Assembly (NCBI GenBank): GCA_910588815.1
Contig: CAJUQY010000035.1
Coordinates: 1 to 33,409 of the forward strand
Source: an uncultured Lachnospiraceae bacterium
GTDB taxonomy: Bacteria > Bacillota > Clostridia > Lachnospirales > Lachnospiraceae
Direction of reading: 5' to 3'
Length of the DNA: 33,409 bases
Shown here: in pieces, positions 1 through 7,425 of the stretch
How positions within the stretch are numbered: the first letter of the stretch is position 1
Layout of the letters: the number at the start of each line of letters is the position of its first letter
The notes under the pieces: model-generated
The model's database searches: none
Told to the model about the DNA's origin: nothing
What the model saw: only the letters and a program-made list of their open reading frames with translations
Program-made: the position numbers and the translations under genes

Positions 1-132
1 TACGGTGTTGTTCTTCCATTCGTTTTTGTCTTTTTCCAATTCCTCCATGATGAGAGAGTATAAAGCCGCCCCTCCGTTCTTCCAAATAATTTTCATCAGT
101 ACCAGTTCGGATTCAGAAATTTGCTGTGCCAT
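1..132 (-). CDS. BlaI/MecI/CopY-family transcriptional repressor, N-terminal part
   Basis: Reading the minus strand from the ATG at 132 gives 44 residues before the window ends. They contain a start typical of BlaI/MecI winged-helix repressors: ISESEL, then LMKIIWKNGG, then a helix that should lead into the recognition helix. A strong GGAGGGG ribosome site sits four bases before the ATG. The family represses genes such as beta-lactamases or copper exporters and is usually relieved by proteolysis through a BlaR-type membrane protease. The rest of the protein and any partner gene lie outside the window, so the target is unknown. The family call is fairly secure from the N-terminal pattern alone. 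Confidence 0.75.
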   Translation of the reverse strand, partial: MAQQISESELVLMKIIWKNGGAALYSLIMEELEKDKNEWKNNTV

Positions 133-146
133 TTTTCCCCTCCTTC

Positions 147-203
147 TATCTTAACATCCTGTGGGTATATAAGTATCTTAACGCTTTGTAGGTTATAATG
201 CAA
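147..203 (-). promoter_or_regulatory. Promoter and direct repeat upstream of the BlaI-like gene
   Basis: On the minus strand TTGCAT (203-198) and TAAGAT (180-175) are separated by 17 bases, a plausible sigma-A promoter. The nonamer TATCTTAAC (plus strand) occurs at 147-155 and 174-182, once over the -10 and once in the leader. This is a reasonable site for autoregulation, but it is not the classical TACA/TGTA BlaI operator, so the operator reading is inference. Confidence 0.35.
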
Positions 204-338
204 TACCCAAAAAGAAAATTTAAGAATTTATAAAAAGATAGGATGTGTTTCCGCAGCAGTCGGCATTGCAGGAAAATCCAAAACACTTTCTATAACCAGG
301 AAATCAATATCGTTTTGTATAATTTTTTATATACACGA

Positions 339-367
339 TTGACATCATAGATTTTTTTATATATACT
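339..367 (+). promoter_or_regulatory. Sigma-A promoter of the D-amino-acid operon
   Basis: TTGACA at 339-344 and TATACT at 362-367 are separated by exactly 17 bases. The start codon of the first gene follows at 402. The region is very AT-rich. A near-repeat, ATTTTTTATATAC, occurs at 322-334 and again (with one extra T and TA) at 351-366. It flanks the -35 and could be a regulator site, possibly for the YheO-like protein encoded second in the operon. Confidence 0.75.
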
Positions 368-401
368 ACAAACAACTATAAAAAGTGAGGAGGAATCAGA
401 C

Positions 402-1511
402 ATGCGCTATCTGGAACTGGACACTCCCTCCCTGTTGATCGACCGGGAACGGCTTTTAAAAAACCTTACAGACATGCAGCGCTATGCGGACGACAACGGC
501 GTGAAGCTGCGGCCCCATACAAAAACCCACAAAATGCCTGAAATCGCAAAATGGCAGGAAGAACAGGGTGCCTGTGGAATCGCTGTCGCAAAGGTGGGCG
601 AGGCCGAGGTCATGGCCGGACACGGACTTAAGGATATCTTTATCGCCAATGAGATCGTAGGCAGCCAAAAGCTCAGACGGATCGCCGCTCTGGCCAGGGA
701 CGGCATCCGCATCTCCTTCGGAGTGGATTCTCCCTGCCAGGTGACAGAAGCCGAGAAAATATTTTCTGCAGGAGAAGTGACTGTCCCGGTACTCATCGAA
801 ATCGAAGTGGGAGAAAACCGCTCCGGCATTATCCGGGAAGAGGATTTTATCCAGTTGTTGGACACCCTTGGAAGCTGTCCCCACGTGTCGTTTGCAGGAA
901 TTTTTTCCCATGACGGCAACAGCTATCACGCGAAAGACCTGGCCGAACTCCAGACAATCGCCCAGGGCGCCCAAAAAAGGACGCTCCACTTTGCCGGTCT
1001 GGCAAAAATGCATGGAATGCCCTGCTCTGTGGTGAGCTACGGTGCAACCCCTACTTTTATGAACCATGTGAAAATACTGGAAGGCATTACGGAATTAAGG
1101 CCCGGCACCTATGCCCTGATGGACGCCTCCCAGGGGCATGCCGCGGGAGGCCTTGAGCGCTGCGCCGCCACCGTCCTTGCCTCTGTCATCAGCAAGCCCA
1201 CCGCCACCCGCACCATTCTGGACGTGGGAGCCAAGGGCCTGACCATGCAGGAACGCACGGCCGGAATCTGCTCCTCGCCAGGCAAGGGAACGGTTCTTGA
1301 ATACCCGGAAACTCATATTGATTCCGTATTTGACGAACACGCCATCCTCTGCGGCAAAATGTTTCACGACAGGGTAAGCATCGGTGACAAGGTGCGGATC
1401 ATCCCCGTCCATATCTGCCCGGTGTGCAATCTCTATGACCTCGCATACCTGGTCTCCGGCGGTGAAGTCGTACAGGAGCTGGAAATCGCCTGCCGCGGAA
1501 AGCTGCAGTAG
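402..1511 (+). CDS. D-serine dehydratase / D-threonine aldolase-like PLP enzyme (fold type III)
   Basis: This 369-residue protein belongs to the alanine-racemase-fold (type III) PLP family that includes eukaryotic-type D-serine dehydratase, D-threonine aldolase and D-threo-3-hydroxyaspartate dehydratase. The N-terminal barrel carries RPHTKTHK, in which Lys41 should bind PLP. The C-terminal beta domain carries PVHICPVC with His337 and Cys339 as the HxC metal pair seen in D-serine dehydratase. The family acts in the cytosol on beta-hydroxy D-amino acids, by dehydration or retro-aldol cleavage. The sequence does not decide between these activities. The ATG at 402 has GAGGAGG upstream. It is the first gene of a tightly coupled operon with RidA and a second PLP enzyme, which favours a dehydratase that releases an enamine/imine. 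Family confidence is high, substrate confidence low. Confidence 0.85.
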   Translation: MRYLELDTPSLLIDRERLLKNLTDMQRYADDNGVKLRPHTKTHKMPEIAKWQEEQGACGIAVAKVGEAEVMAGHGLKDIFIANEIVGSQKLRRIAALARDGIRISFGVDSPCQVTEAEKIFSAGEVTVPVLIEIEVGENRSGIIREEDFIQLLDTLGSCPHVSFAGIFSHDGNSYHAKDLAELQTIAQGAQKRTLHFAGLAKMHGMPCSVVSYGATPTFMNHVKILEGITELRPGTYALMDASQGHAAGGLERCAATVLASVISKPTATRTILDVGAKGLTMQERTAGICSSPGKGTVLEYPETHIDSVFDEHAILCGKMFHDRVSIGDKVRIIPVHICPVCNLYDLAYLVSGGEVVQELEIACRGKLQ

Positions 1512-1532
1512 ATAAGGGAGGGAACACTGCAC

Positions 1533-2177
1533 ATGAAACCTATTCTCATTCCCTATATATCCGCCGCCAACATGCTGGTTCACACCTTCGGACCTGACTG
1601 TGAAGTGGTACTGCACGATTTAGATGTGCCGGAGCATTCTGTCGTCCATGTGGCCGGAAGCCCGGTGACAGGCCGCAAACCGGGGGACAGCTTTGACCAT
1701 CTGGTCCGTCAGGTACTCCTCTCCGAAAATCTGAAGGAAGACTATGTGGCCAATTATTATTTTACCGCCCCGGACGGCAGGCTGGTCCGTTCCTCCACCC
1801 TGCTAATCAAAAATATGGACGGACATCTGGAGGGGGCCCTGTGCATCAATCTGGACACCACAAGAATCTCCGAACAGATCCGGTTTTTACAGTCCTTCCT
1901 TCCGGAAAAAGAACCGGCCGCAACAAAAACCGAAGAGGAAGCTCCCGTCCAGGCGGGCCATGTGGCCGTAATGATTGAAAAACTGATGGACGGGATTATC
2001 GGAAACATCCGGCCTTCAGAACTGTCCAGAGAAGAACGCATCGAAAAGATACGTTTCATGGAGACCAAGGGAATCTTTTTGATGAAGGGAAGCATCGACA
2101 AGGCCGCGGAAAAGCTGGGTGTCAACAAGGTTACTGTCTATAGCTATCTGGATGAAGTCAGGGGGAAACGAAAATGA
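1533..2177 (+). CDS. YheO/DauR-type PAS + helix-turn-helix regulator
   Basis: The 214-residue protein has a YheO-like PAS domain at about residues 5-115 (HTFGPDCEVVLHDL, then NYYFTAPDGRLVRSSTLLI) and a C-terminal HTH of the HTH_22 type at about 155-212. The latter contains GSIDKAAEKLGVNKVTVYSY. Members include E. coli YheO and Pseudomonas DauR, the repressor of D-arginine catabolism genes. Its position as second gene in an operon headed by a D-amino-acid PLP enzyme suggests it senses the substrate or product and controls its own operon. It ends in an ATGA overlap with the next gene, so translation is coupled. The ligand is not predictable from sequence. Confidence 0.85.
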   Translation: MKPILIPYISAANMLVHTFGPDCEVVLHDLDVPEHSVVHVAGSPVTGRKPGDSFDHLVRQVLLSENLKEDYVANYYFTAPDGRLVRSSTLLIKNMDGHLEGALCINLDTTRISEQIRFLQSFLPEKEPAATKTEEEAPVQAGHVAVMIEKLMDGIIGNIRPSELSREERIEKIRFMETKGIFLMKGSIDKAAEKLGVNKVTVYSYLDEVRGKRK

Positions 2178-3007
2178 GCAAAATAAGACTCCTACAGGTA
2201 CAGATGCCTGTGTCAGAACAAGTAGAAAAAAATCTGTCTGCTGCCGGGCAGGCCATGGAGACTGCCGCTTCCGGCGGCATTGACCTCGTATCGCTGCCGG
2301 AAATGTTCTGCTGCCCTTATGATACGGCTAATTTTCCGCTATACGCCGAAGAGACAGGCGGCGCTGTCTGGACCTGCTGCTCCCGCCTCGCCAAAGCTTA
2401 CGGAATCTATCTGTCTGCAGGTTCCGTACCGGAGCGGGGCGAGGACGGCGCCGTCTACAACACAGCCTATGTTTTTGACAGGAATGGTAAACAGATCGCC
2501 AAGCACCGGAAAGTCCATCTCTTTGATATCGACGTAGAGGGAGGCCAGTCCTTCCGGGAATCCGACACGCTTACGCCCGGCAATTCCATCACCACCTTCG
2601 ATACGGAATTCGGCACCCTGGGGCTGTGCATATGCTATGATTTCCGTTTTCCTGAAATGGGCCGCCTCATGGCTGTGCGGGGCGCAAAATTGCTGCTCGT
2701 ACCTGCCGCTTTCAATCCAACCACCGGGCCGGCCCACTGGGAACTTATGTTCCGCTCCCAGTCCATGTTCAACCAGGTCTTTACCGTCGGCACCGCCCCC
2801 GCCCTGAATCCCTCCGGCAGTTATCATTCCTGGGGGCACTCCATCACCGTCGATCCGTGGGGAACCGTGGTCGCCCAGATGGATGCGGAAGCCGGCTGTC
2901 AGACGGTAGAACTTAATCTGTCCGAGACTGATTCGGTGCGCAGACAGCTTCCGCTGCTGAAGCACAGGCGCACAGACCTATATACCTTAAAGGAGGCAGA
3001 CCTATGA
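2174..3007 (+). CDS. Carbon-nitrogen hydrolase, Nit2/omega-amidase-like
   Basis: The 277-residue single-domain nitrilase-superfamily amidase has a complete catalytic triad: Glu43 (SLPEMF), Lys113 (HRKVHLF) and Cys154 (CICYDFRFPE). Length and triad positions are close to those of Nit2/omega-amidase, which hydrolyses alpha-ketoglutaramate and alpha-ketosuccinamate. YafV and deaminated-glutathione amidases are also similar. The enzyme is cytosolic, with no signal peptide. Coupled to its neighbours by ATGA overlaps at both ends, it probably hydrolyses an amide formed or released in the same pathway. The family is certain; the exact amide substrate is inference. Confidence 0.85.
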   Translation: MSKIRLLQVQMPVSEQVEKNLSAAGQAMETAASGGIDLVSLPEMFCCPYDTANFPLYAEETGGAVWTCCSRLAKAYGIYLSAGSVPERGEDGAVYNTAYVFDRNGKQIAKHRKVHLFDIDVEGGQSFRESDTLTPGNSITTFDTEFGTLGLCICYDFRFPEMGRLMAVRGAKLLLVPAAFNPTTGPAHWELMFRSQSMFNQVFTVGTAPALNPSGSYHSWGHSITVDPWGTVVAQMDAEAGCQTVELNLSETDSVRRQLPLLKHRRTDLYTLKEADL

Positions 3008-3393
3008 AAACCGTTACCATCGAATCCAAATTCCATAATAAGGGACACTATGTTCCCGGCGTGATATCCGGAGGAATGCTCTACATCTCCGGTCAGCTCC
3101 CCGTACATCATGACACCGGCGAACCGGCCTTTGGAAGCATCGCCTGCCAGACAAGAGATGCTCTTCACAACGTGGAACTGGTGCTGAAAGCCGCCGGATG
3201 TACAAAAGAACAGGTTGTCATGTGCCGCCTCTACATTCCCGATGTCGCATTCTGGGACGAGGTGAACGAGGCCTACGCCGAATTTTTCAAAGAGCACAAG
3301 CCCGCACGGGTAATCGTTCCCAGCCGGGAACTTCACGGAGGCGCATTGGTAGAAATCGAAGCGATTGCTGAAATTACGGAGGAGACGCCATGA
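3004..3393 (+). CDS. RidA/YjgF-family enamine/imine deaminase
   Basis: The 129-residue RidA-family protein has the usual length. Key residues of active RidA are present: Tyr16 and the GGMLYISGQ strand, Arg102 in KPARVIVPS (equivalent to Arg105 of characterised RidA), and Glu117 in the ALVEIEAIAE ending. RidA trimers hydrolyse reactive enamine/imine intermediates such as 2-aminoacrylate that PLP-dependent dehydratases release. It is encoded between two PLP enzymes with overlapping start and stop codons, which makes a direct role in handling their product likely. The start has AAAGGAGG nine bases upstream. Confidence 0.92.
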   Translation: MKTVTIESKFHNKGHYVPGVISGGMLYISGQLPVHHDTGEPAFGSIACQTRDALHNVELVLKAAGCTKEQVVMCRLYIPDVAFWDEVNEAYAEFFKEHKPARVIVPSRELHGGALVEIEAIAEITEETP

Positions 3394-4484
3394 ATTTTAT
3401 CTGTACAACCTGTGGACATACGGAGACGGCCACAACGAAAAAAGCGCACTGCGACTGTGGAGGCTTATGGAAGCTGGACTATCATCCCCCCGCATTCGAT
3501 CCCCAAAAAATCGACCGCCGGGAATGGAGCCAGTTCCGGTATCGGAGTTTTATGGCGGTTGACGCAGAGAGCTGGCGGGAAGTCTCCATGGGGGAGGGAA
3601 TGACTCCCATCATCCGCCTGGATGAAGACGTGCTGTTAAAGATGGATTATTGCATGCCCACCCTGTCCTTCAAGGACCGGGGCGCCGCCGTGCTGATCGC
3701 CCACTGTAAATCCATCGGTACGGACCGGGTGGTACAGGATTCCAGCGGCAACGCGGGAAATTCCGTCGCCGCCTACTGCGCCAGGGCCGGCATTGGCTGC
3801 GAAATCTTTGTCCCCGAGGGAACAAGCCCCAAAAAGATCGACATGATCCGCGCACACGGAGCCGTCTGCACCGTGGTTCCCGGCACCCGCGACCACTGCG
3901 CCGACGTCTGCCGTTCCAAGGTAGAGCTGGATGGGCTCTACTATGCAAACCATGTTTACAACCCCTTTTTCTATGAAGGGACAAAAACCTATATTTACGA
4001 AACCTTTGAACAGCTGGGACGGATCCCGTCAAACCTTGTCATCCCCGTCGGAAACGGCACCCTGTTCTTGGGCGCCGTCTTCGCCCTGGAGCATCTTCTT
4101 GAGAGCGGCGCTATCGACCGGATGCCCCGTATCATCGCCCTTCAAAGTGAAAACTGCGACCCGCTCCTTCAGGCAGGCATCCAGGGCAGCGAAGAGCCGG
4201 CCCCCGTCTCCCCCGCTCCTACCATCGCCGAAGGGATCGCCATCGGCCGTCCCATGCGCGGGAAAGAGATCCTGGCCCTTGCGAAGAAACATGACGTCCG
4301 CTTCGTCCATGCCCCTGAGGGCCAGATTCTGGCCGCCCGCGCGTGCCTGGCCCGCAAGGGTATTTACTGTGAACATACGACTGCCGCCAATTACGCGGCA
4401 TATCTGGAATACTGCCGCCTGTACGGGAAAACCTCCGACTGCCTGATCACCATGTGCGGCGCCGGCTTGAAATCCGACCACTAA
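3390..4484 (+). CDS. Threonine-synthase-like PLP-dependent lyase (fold type II) with N-terminal Cys cluster
   Basis: The 364-residue fold-type-II PLP enzyme has LSFKDRG with Lys95 as the Schiff-base lysine, SSGNAGNS at 118-125 as the substrate loop, and PVGNGTLFLGA as the phosphate-binding glycine loop. The N-terminus has Cys5, Cys8, Cys21 and Cys23 in a short ribbon (ICTTCGH, then CDCGG), as in archaeal or Clostridial threonine-synthase-type proteins, and probably binds zinc. Automatic annotation would call it threonine synthase. Here it sits in a D-amino-acid operon with RidA and without hom or thrB, so an elimination or deamination of a hydroxy- or diamino-acid is an equally good reading. 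It is the last gene before a strong terminator. Confidence 0.8.
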   Translation: MNFICTTCGHTETATTKKAHCDCGGLWKLDYHPPAFDPQKIDRREWSQFRYRSFMAVDAESWREVSMGEGMTPIIRLDEDVLLKMDYCMPTLSFKDRGAAVLIAHCKSIGTDRVVQDSSGNAGNSVAAYCARAGIGCEIFVPEGTSPKKIDMIRAHGAVCTVVPGTRDHCADVCRSKVELDGLYYANHVYNPFFYEGTKTYIYETFEQLGRIPSNLVIPVGNGTLFLGAVFALEHLLESGAIDRMPRIIALQSENCDPLLQAGIQGSEEPAPVSPAPTIAEGIAIGRPMRGKEILALAKKHDVRFVHAPEGQILAARACLARKGIYCEHTTAANYAAYLEYCRLYGKTSDCLITMCGAGLKSDH

Positions 4485-4514
4485 AAATCCGATGGAAATT
4501 TCGGTACGGCAAAA

Positions 4515-4549
4515 GGACGGGAAGCGGCATGGAAAGCCGCTTCCCGTCC
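4515..4549. terminator. Bidirectional intrinsic terminator between convergent operons
   Basis: The perfect 14-bp stem GGACGGGAAGCGGC (4515-4528) pairs with GCCGCTTCCCGTCC (4536-4549) around a 7-nt loop. It is followed on the plus strand by CTCTTTTTCTT and on the minus strand by TTTTGCC. It ends the plus-strand amino-acid operon (stop at 4484) and probably also the minus-strand rubredoxin operon (stop at 4570). Confidence 0.9.
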
Positions 4550-4569
4550 CTCTTTTTCTTCAAAACCTT

Positions 4570-4728
4570 TTATTCCTCCGCAAAGGAATCCTTCCCTACG
4601 CCGCAGACAGGGCAGACCCAGTCCTCCGGCAGGTCTTCAAAAGCTGTCCCAGCAGGAATTCCGCTGTCAGGATCTCCCACCTCCGGGTCATACACATAGC
4701 CGCAGGGCTCACATACATACTTTTTCAT
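4570..4728 (-). CDS. Rubredoxin
   Basis: A short 52-residue protein starts MKKYVCEPCGYVYDPEVGD. It has the two canonical metal loops, CEPCGYVYD (Cys6, Cys9) and CPVCGVGKDSF (Cys39, Cys42), which hold one iron through four cysteines. Rubredoxins are cytosolic one-electron carriers, in anaerobes often feeding rubrerythrin or superoxide reductase. AAAGGATG precedes the ATG. It lies 20 bases after the dihydrofolate reductase gene, as the last gene of the operon. Confidence 0.95.
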   Translation of the reverse strand: MKKYVCEPCGYVYDPEVGDPDSGIPAGTAFEDLPEDWVCPVCGVGKDSFAEE

Positions 4729-4748
4729 GTCACATCATCCTTTCTGTT

Positions 4749-5237
4749 TTATATTTTTTTATATGTGGTATGGGCAAAAGAAAGCCCCTCCCATTCCAAC
4801 CTTTCCCCTGCATAGGATAACTCCCATTCCGGATTTTTATCCAGATCCGGAAAAAAGGTGTCCGCCGAAAACTCCCGGTAAACCCTCGTCACATAGACCG
4901 TATCACAGAGGGAAAGGAACTGACGGTAAATGTCGCCGCCGCCGGCGATGAAAATCTGTTCCGGCTCATAGGCCTTTAATACAGCCAAAGCTTCCTCCCT
5001 GTCATGGGCGATCAGGGTACCCGCCCTGGTAAAAGCCGAATCCCTGGTCAGCACCATGTTCGTCCTGTTCTTTAAGGGTTTTCCGCCGGGAAAGCTGTCC
5101 AGGGTCTTCCGTCCCATGACCACCACGTTTCCCGTCGTCATTTCCCGAAAAAACTTCATATCCTCCGGAAGGTGCCAGAGAAGATCCCCGTCCTTCCCAA
5201 TGGCCCAGTTCTCTGCGGCCGCGACAATCATCTGCAT
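4749..5237 (-). CDS. folA: Dihydrofolate reductase
   Basis: The 162-residue protein has the DHFR signature from start to end: MIVAAAENWAIGKDGDLLWHLP (N-terminal strand and Met20-type loop), Asp26 in LPEDMKFF as the catalytic acid, VVVMGRKTLDSFP for NADPH binding, and IAGGGDIYRQF near the C-terminal third. It regenerates tetrahydrofolate from the dihydrofolate produced by thymidylate synthase, whose gene ends 10 bases upstream. The pairing thyA-folA is common in Firmicutes. Length is typical. Confidence 0.95.
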   Translation of the reverse strand: MQMIVAAAENWAIGKDGDLLWHLPEDMKFFREMTTGNVVVMGRKTLDSFPGGKPLKNRTNMVLTRDSAFTRAGTLIAHDREEALAVLKAYEPEQIFIAGGGDIYRQFLSLCDTVYVTRVYREFSADTFFPDLDKNPEWELSYAGERLEWEGLSFAHTTYKKI

Positions 5238-5247
5238 GGCATCCTCC

Positions 5248-6078
5248 TCAAACCGCCACCGGGATCCGCTCCGAAAAGGGATGATACCGGTAATTCTTCA
5301 GTGCAAAGCTGTCCACCGTAAACTGATAAAAATCCGTCACCGACCGGTCCATGACAAACTCCGGCGCCTCGTAGGGCTCCCTGGTGAGAAGCTCCTCCAC
5401 CATGGGAACATGCCTGTCATAGATATGGGCATCGGCGATCACATGGACCAGTTCTCCTGCCTCAAAACCGGATACCTGGGCAAACATACAAAGAAGCACC
5501 GCATACTGCAGCACATTCCAGTTGTTGGCCGTCAGCATATCCTGGGAGCGCTGGTTCAAAAGCCCGTTGAGCCTGTTTCCCGACACATTAAAGGTCATGC
5601 TGTAGGCACAGGGATATAACATCATCTCATGGAGATCCTGATGATTATAAATATTCGTCAGGATCCGCCGGCTGGCCGGATTGTGCTTTAAATCATAGAG
5701 AACCCGGTCCACCTGGTCGAACATCCCTTCCCCATAAGAATGCTGCACTCCAAGCTGATAGCCGTAAGCCTTCCCTATGGTACCGTTCTCATCCGTCCAG
5801 GAATCCCATATGTGGCTCCCGAGATCCGCCACCCGATTGGACTTTTTCTGCCAAATCCAGAGAATCTCGCCGATGGCTCCTTTAAAAGCGCTCCTCCGGA
5901 CCGTAATGACCGGAAATTCCTTCGACAAATCGTACCGGTTCACGACCCCGAATTTTTTCACCGTGTGGGCAGGCGTCCCGTCCTCCCACCTGGGCCGCAC
6001 CTCCTGATCCGTATCCCAGACACCGTTTTCCAAAATATCCTTGCAGGTATCGATAAATACCTTATCCGCATAGCTCAT
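5248..6078 (-). CDS. thyA: Thymidylate synthase (ThyA), divergent phi3T/B. subtilis-ThyA-like branch
   Basis: The start ATG at 6078 is chosen because GGAGGAAGAAGC precedes it and the protein then begins MSYADKVFIDTCKDIL, matching family N-termini. The frame stays open further upstream, but into hflX. The 276 residues contain WEDGTPAHT, Trp-rich ELLWIW-like EILWIWQ, the catalytic Cys157 in LYPCAYS, QRSQD, NNWNVLQYA and DAHIYDRH, and the chain ends in VAV as in B. subtilis ThyA. The active-site context is unusual: most ThyA have PPCH or TPCV and RSxDxxLG, whereas here LYPCA and RSQDMLTANN replace them. It converts dUMP to dTMP with methylene-THF and lies in one operon with dut and folA. Confidence 0.9.
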   Translation of the reverse strand: MSYADKVFIDTCKDILENGVWDTDQEVRPRWEDGTPAHTVKKFGVVNRYDLSKEFPVITVRRSAFKGAIGEILWIWQKKSNRVADLGSHIWDSWTDENGTIGKAYGYQLGVQHSYGEGMFDQVDRVLYDLKHNPASRRILTNIYNHQDLHEMMLYPCAYSMTFNVSGNRLNGLLNQRSQDMLTANNWNVLQYAVLLCMFAQVSGFEAGELVHVIADAHIYDRHVPMVEELLTREPYEAPEFVMDRSVTDFYQFTVDSFALKNYRYHPFSERIPVAV

Positions 6079-6138
6079 GCTTCTTCCTCCTTTAAGCGGT
6101 ACCGGCACGCGCCGCTTCGCGTCACCTGCCATATCGGC

Positions 6139-6175
6139 GGAAGGCATTCCCATAAATGCTTCGCATTTGCCTTCC
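6139..6175. repeat. Nested inverted repeat between hflX and thyA
   Basis: GGAAGGC (6139-6145) pairs with GCCTTCC (6169-6175), and inside it AAATGC (6154-6159) pairs with GCATTT (6163-6168) around TTC. It fills the 100-base gap between the hflX stop (6179) and the thyA start (6078). It could be an attenuating hairpin, an mRNA processing site or a REP-like element; the sequence alone does not tell. Confidence 0.5.
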
Positions 6176-6178
6176 TCC

Positions 6179-7414
6179 TCACAGCCGCCCGAAAAGTTCC
6201 GGGGGCACATAGGCCTCCACGGCAATGCCCTCTTCCTTATAGTCCTCGGAAAGAAGCTGCCCGTAAGTCCGGATAAGCTGAAGCTTCCCCGCCTCCGAAT
6301 AGGGATACAGCCGTTCCAGATAAACCTTCTGTTCCGTTAGCTTCTTCACCAAAAGCCCTTTTAATTCCGAAAGCCCCTGCCCGGTCTTTGCAGAGATAAG
6401 CAGGGTTTCATCTGCCGCAAAATCCCGGAGGGTCGGGAGTGACGGGAACCGGTCCGCCTTATTGAATAAGGTGATCACCGGCTTTCCCATGGCGTCCAAT
6501 TCCTTCAAGGTCTCATAGACCGTATGCATCTGAAGTTCCATGGACGGGCTCGAAGCATCCACCACATGGAGGATGAAATCCGCGTATTTTGCCTCTTCCA
6601 AAGTGCTTTTAAAAGCCTCCACCAGATGATGGGGGAGCTTCCGGATAAATCCTACCGTATCCGTCAGTAATATGGACTCTCCATCCGGCAGCGAAAGCTC
6701 CCTGGTGGTCGGATCCAGCGTCGCAAACAGCTTGTCCTCGGAGAGCACTCCGGCTCCGGTTAAGGCATTCAGTAAGGTGGATTTTCCCGCATTGGTATAG
6801 CCGACAATGGCCGCCACCGGCCTGTGGTTCCTCTCCCGACGTCTTCTGGTGACCTGTCTGTGCCGTTCCACCCTGGAAAGCTCTGCCTTGAGAACGGAGA
6901 TCCGCTCGTGGATCCGCCGCCTGTCCACCTCCAGCTTCTTTTCTCCCGGTCCTCTGGTGCCGATGCCGCCGCCCAGCCTGGAAAGCGCACCGCCGAACCC
7001 GGTCAGCCTGGCCGCCCGGTAACGGAGCTGGGCCAGCTCCACCTGGAGCTTTCCTTCACTGGTGGATGCCCTGGCCGCAAAGATGTCCAGGATCACCATG
7101 GTCCGGTCCATGACCTTTACCCCAAGGGCCTGCTCAAGGTTTTTAAGCTGGGCCGGGGAAAGCTCGTCATCGCAGATCACTCCCGTGGCTTCCGTCTCTT
7201 CCGCCAATAAAGAAAGCTCCGAAAGCTTGCCGCTCCCCAGATAAGTGACCGGATGCGCCGCCTCCCGTCTCTGGATCAACGTCTCTATGGGAACGGCCCC
7301 GGCAGTCCTCGCAAGAAGTGAAAGCTCCCCCAGGGACTCTTCTATGCCCTGCCCGTTCCCGGAATCCACCCCTGCCAGAATGACCCGCTCCTCTTCGTTC
7401 TTAATTTCTATCAT
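6179..7414 (-). CDS. hflX: HflX-family ribosome-associated GTPase
   Basis: The 411-residue GTPase has an N-terminal HflX domain (THPVTYLGSGK-like AHPVTYLGSGK at about 53-63, then MDRTMVILDIFAARA) and a glycine-rich linker GGGIGTRGPGE (148-158). A coiled region follows, then a G domain with G1 GYTNAGKST (205-213), G3 DTVGF (252-256) and G4 NKAD (318-321). HflX splits or rescues stalled 70S ribosomes under stress. The length is normal for the family. It follows the TPR lipoprotein gene by 11 bases in a mixed housekeeping operon. Confidence 0.95.
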   Translation of the reverse strand: MIEIKNEEERVILAGVDSGNGQGIEESLGELSLLARTAGAVPIETLIQRREAAHPVTYLGSGKLSELSLLAEETEATGVICDDELSPAQLKNLEQALGVKVMDRTMVILDIFAARASTSEGKLQVELAQLRYRAARLTGFGGALSRLGGGIGTRGPGEKKLEVDRRRIHERISVLKAELSRVERHRQVTRRRRERNHRPVAAIVGYTNAGKSTLLNALTGAGVLSEDKLFATLDPTTRELSLPDGESILLTDTVGFIRKLPHHLVEAFKSTLEEAKYADFILHVVDASSPSMELQMHTVYETLKELDAMGKPVITLFNKADRFPSLPTLRDFAADETLLISAKTGQGLSELKGLLVKKLTEQKVYLERLYPYSEAGKLQLIRTYGQLLSEDYKEEGIAVEAYVPPELFGRL

Positions 7415-7425
7415 ATCTCCTCATT

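Noticed and set aside
5248..6225. A longer thymidylate synthase with 49 extra N-terminal residues starting at 6225.
   Set aside because: The extra part overlaps the end of hflX and includes the structured spacer; the ATG at 6078 has a strong ribosome site and matches the family N-terminus.
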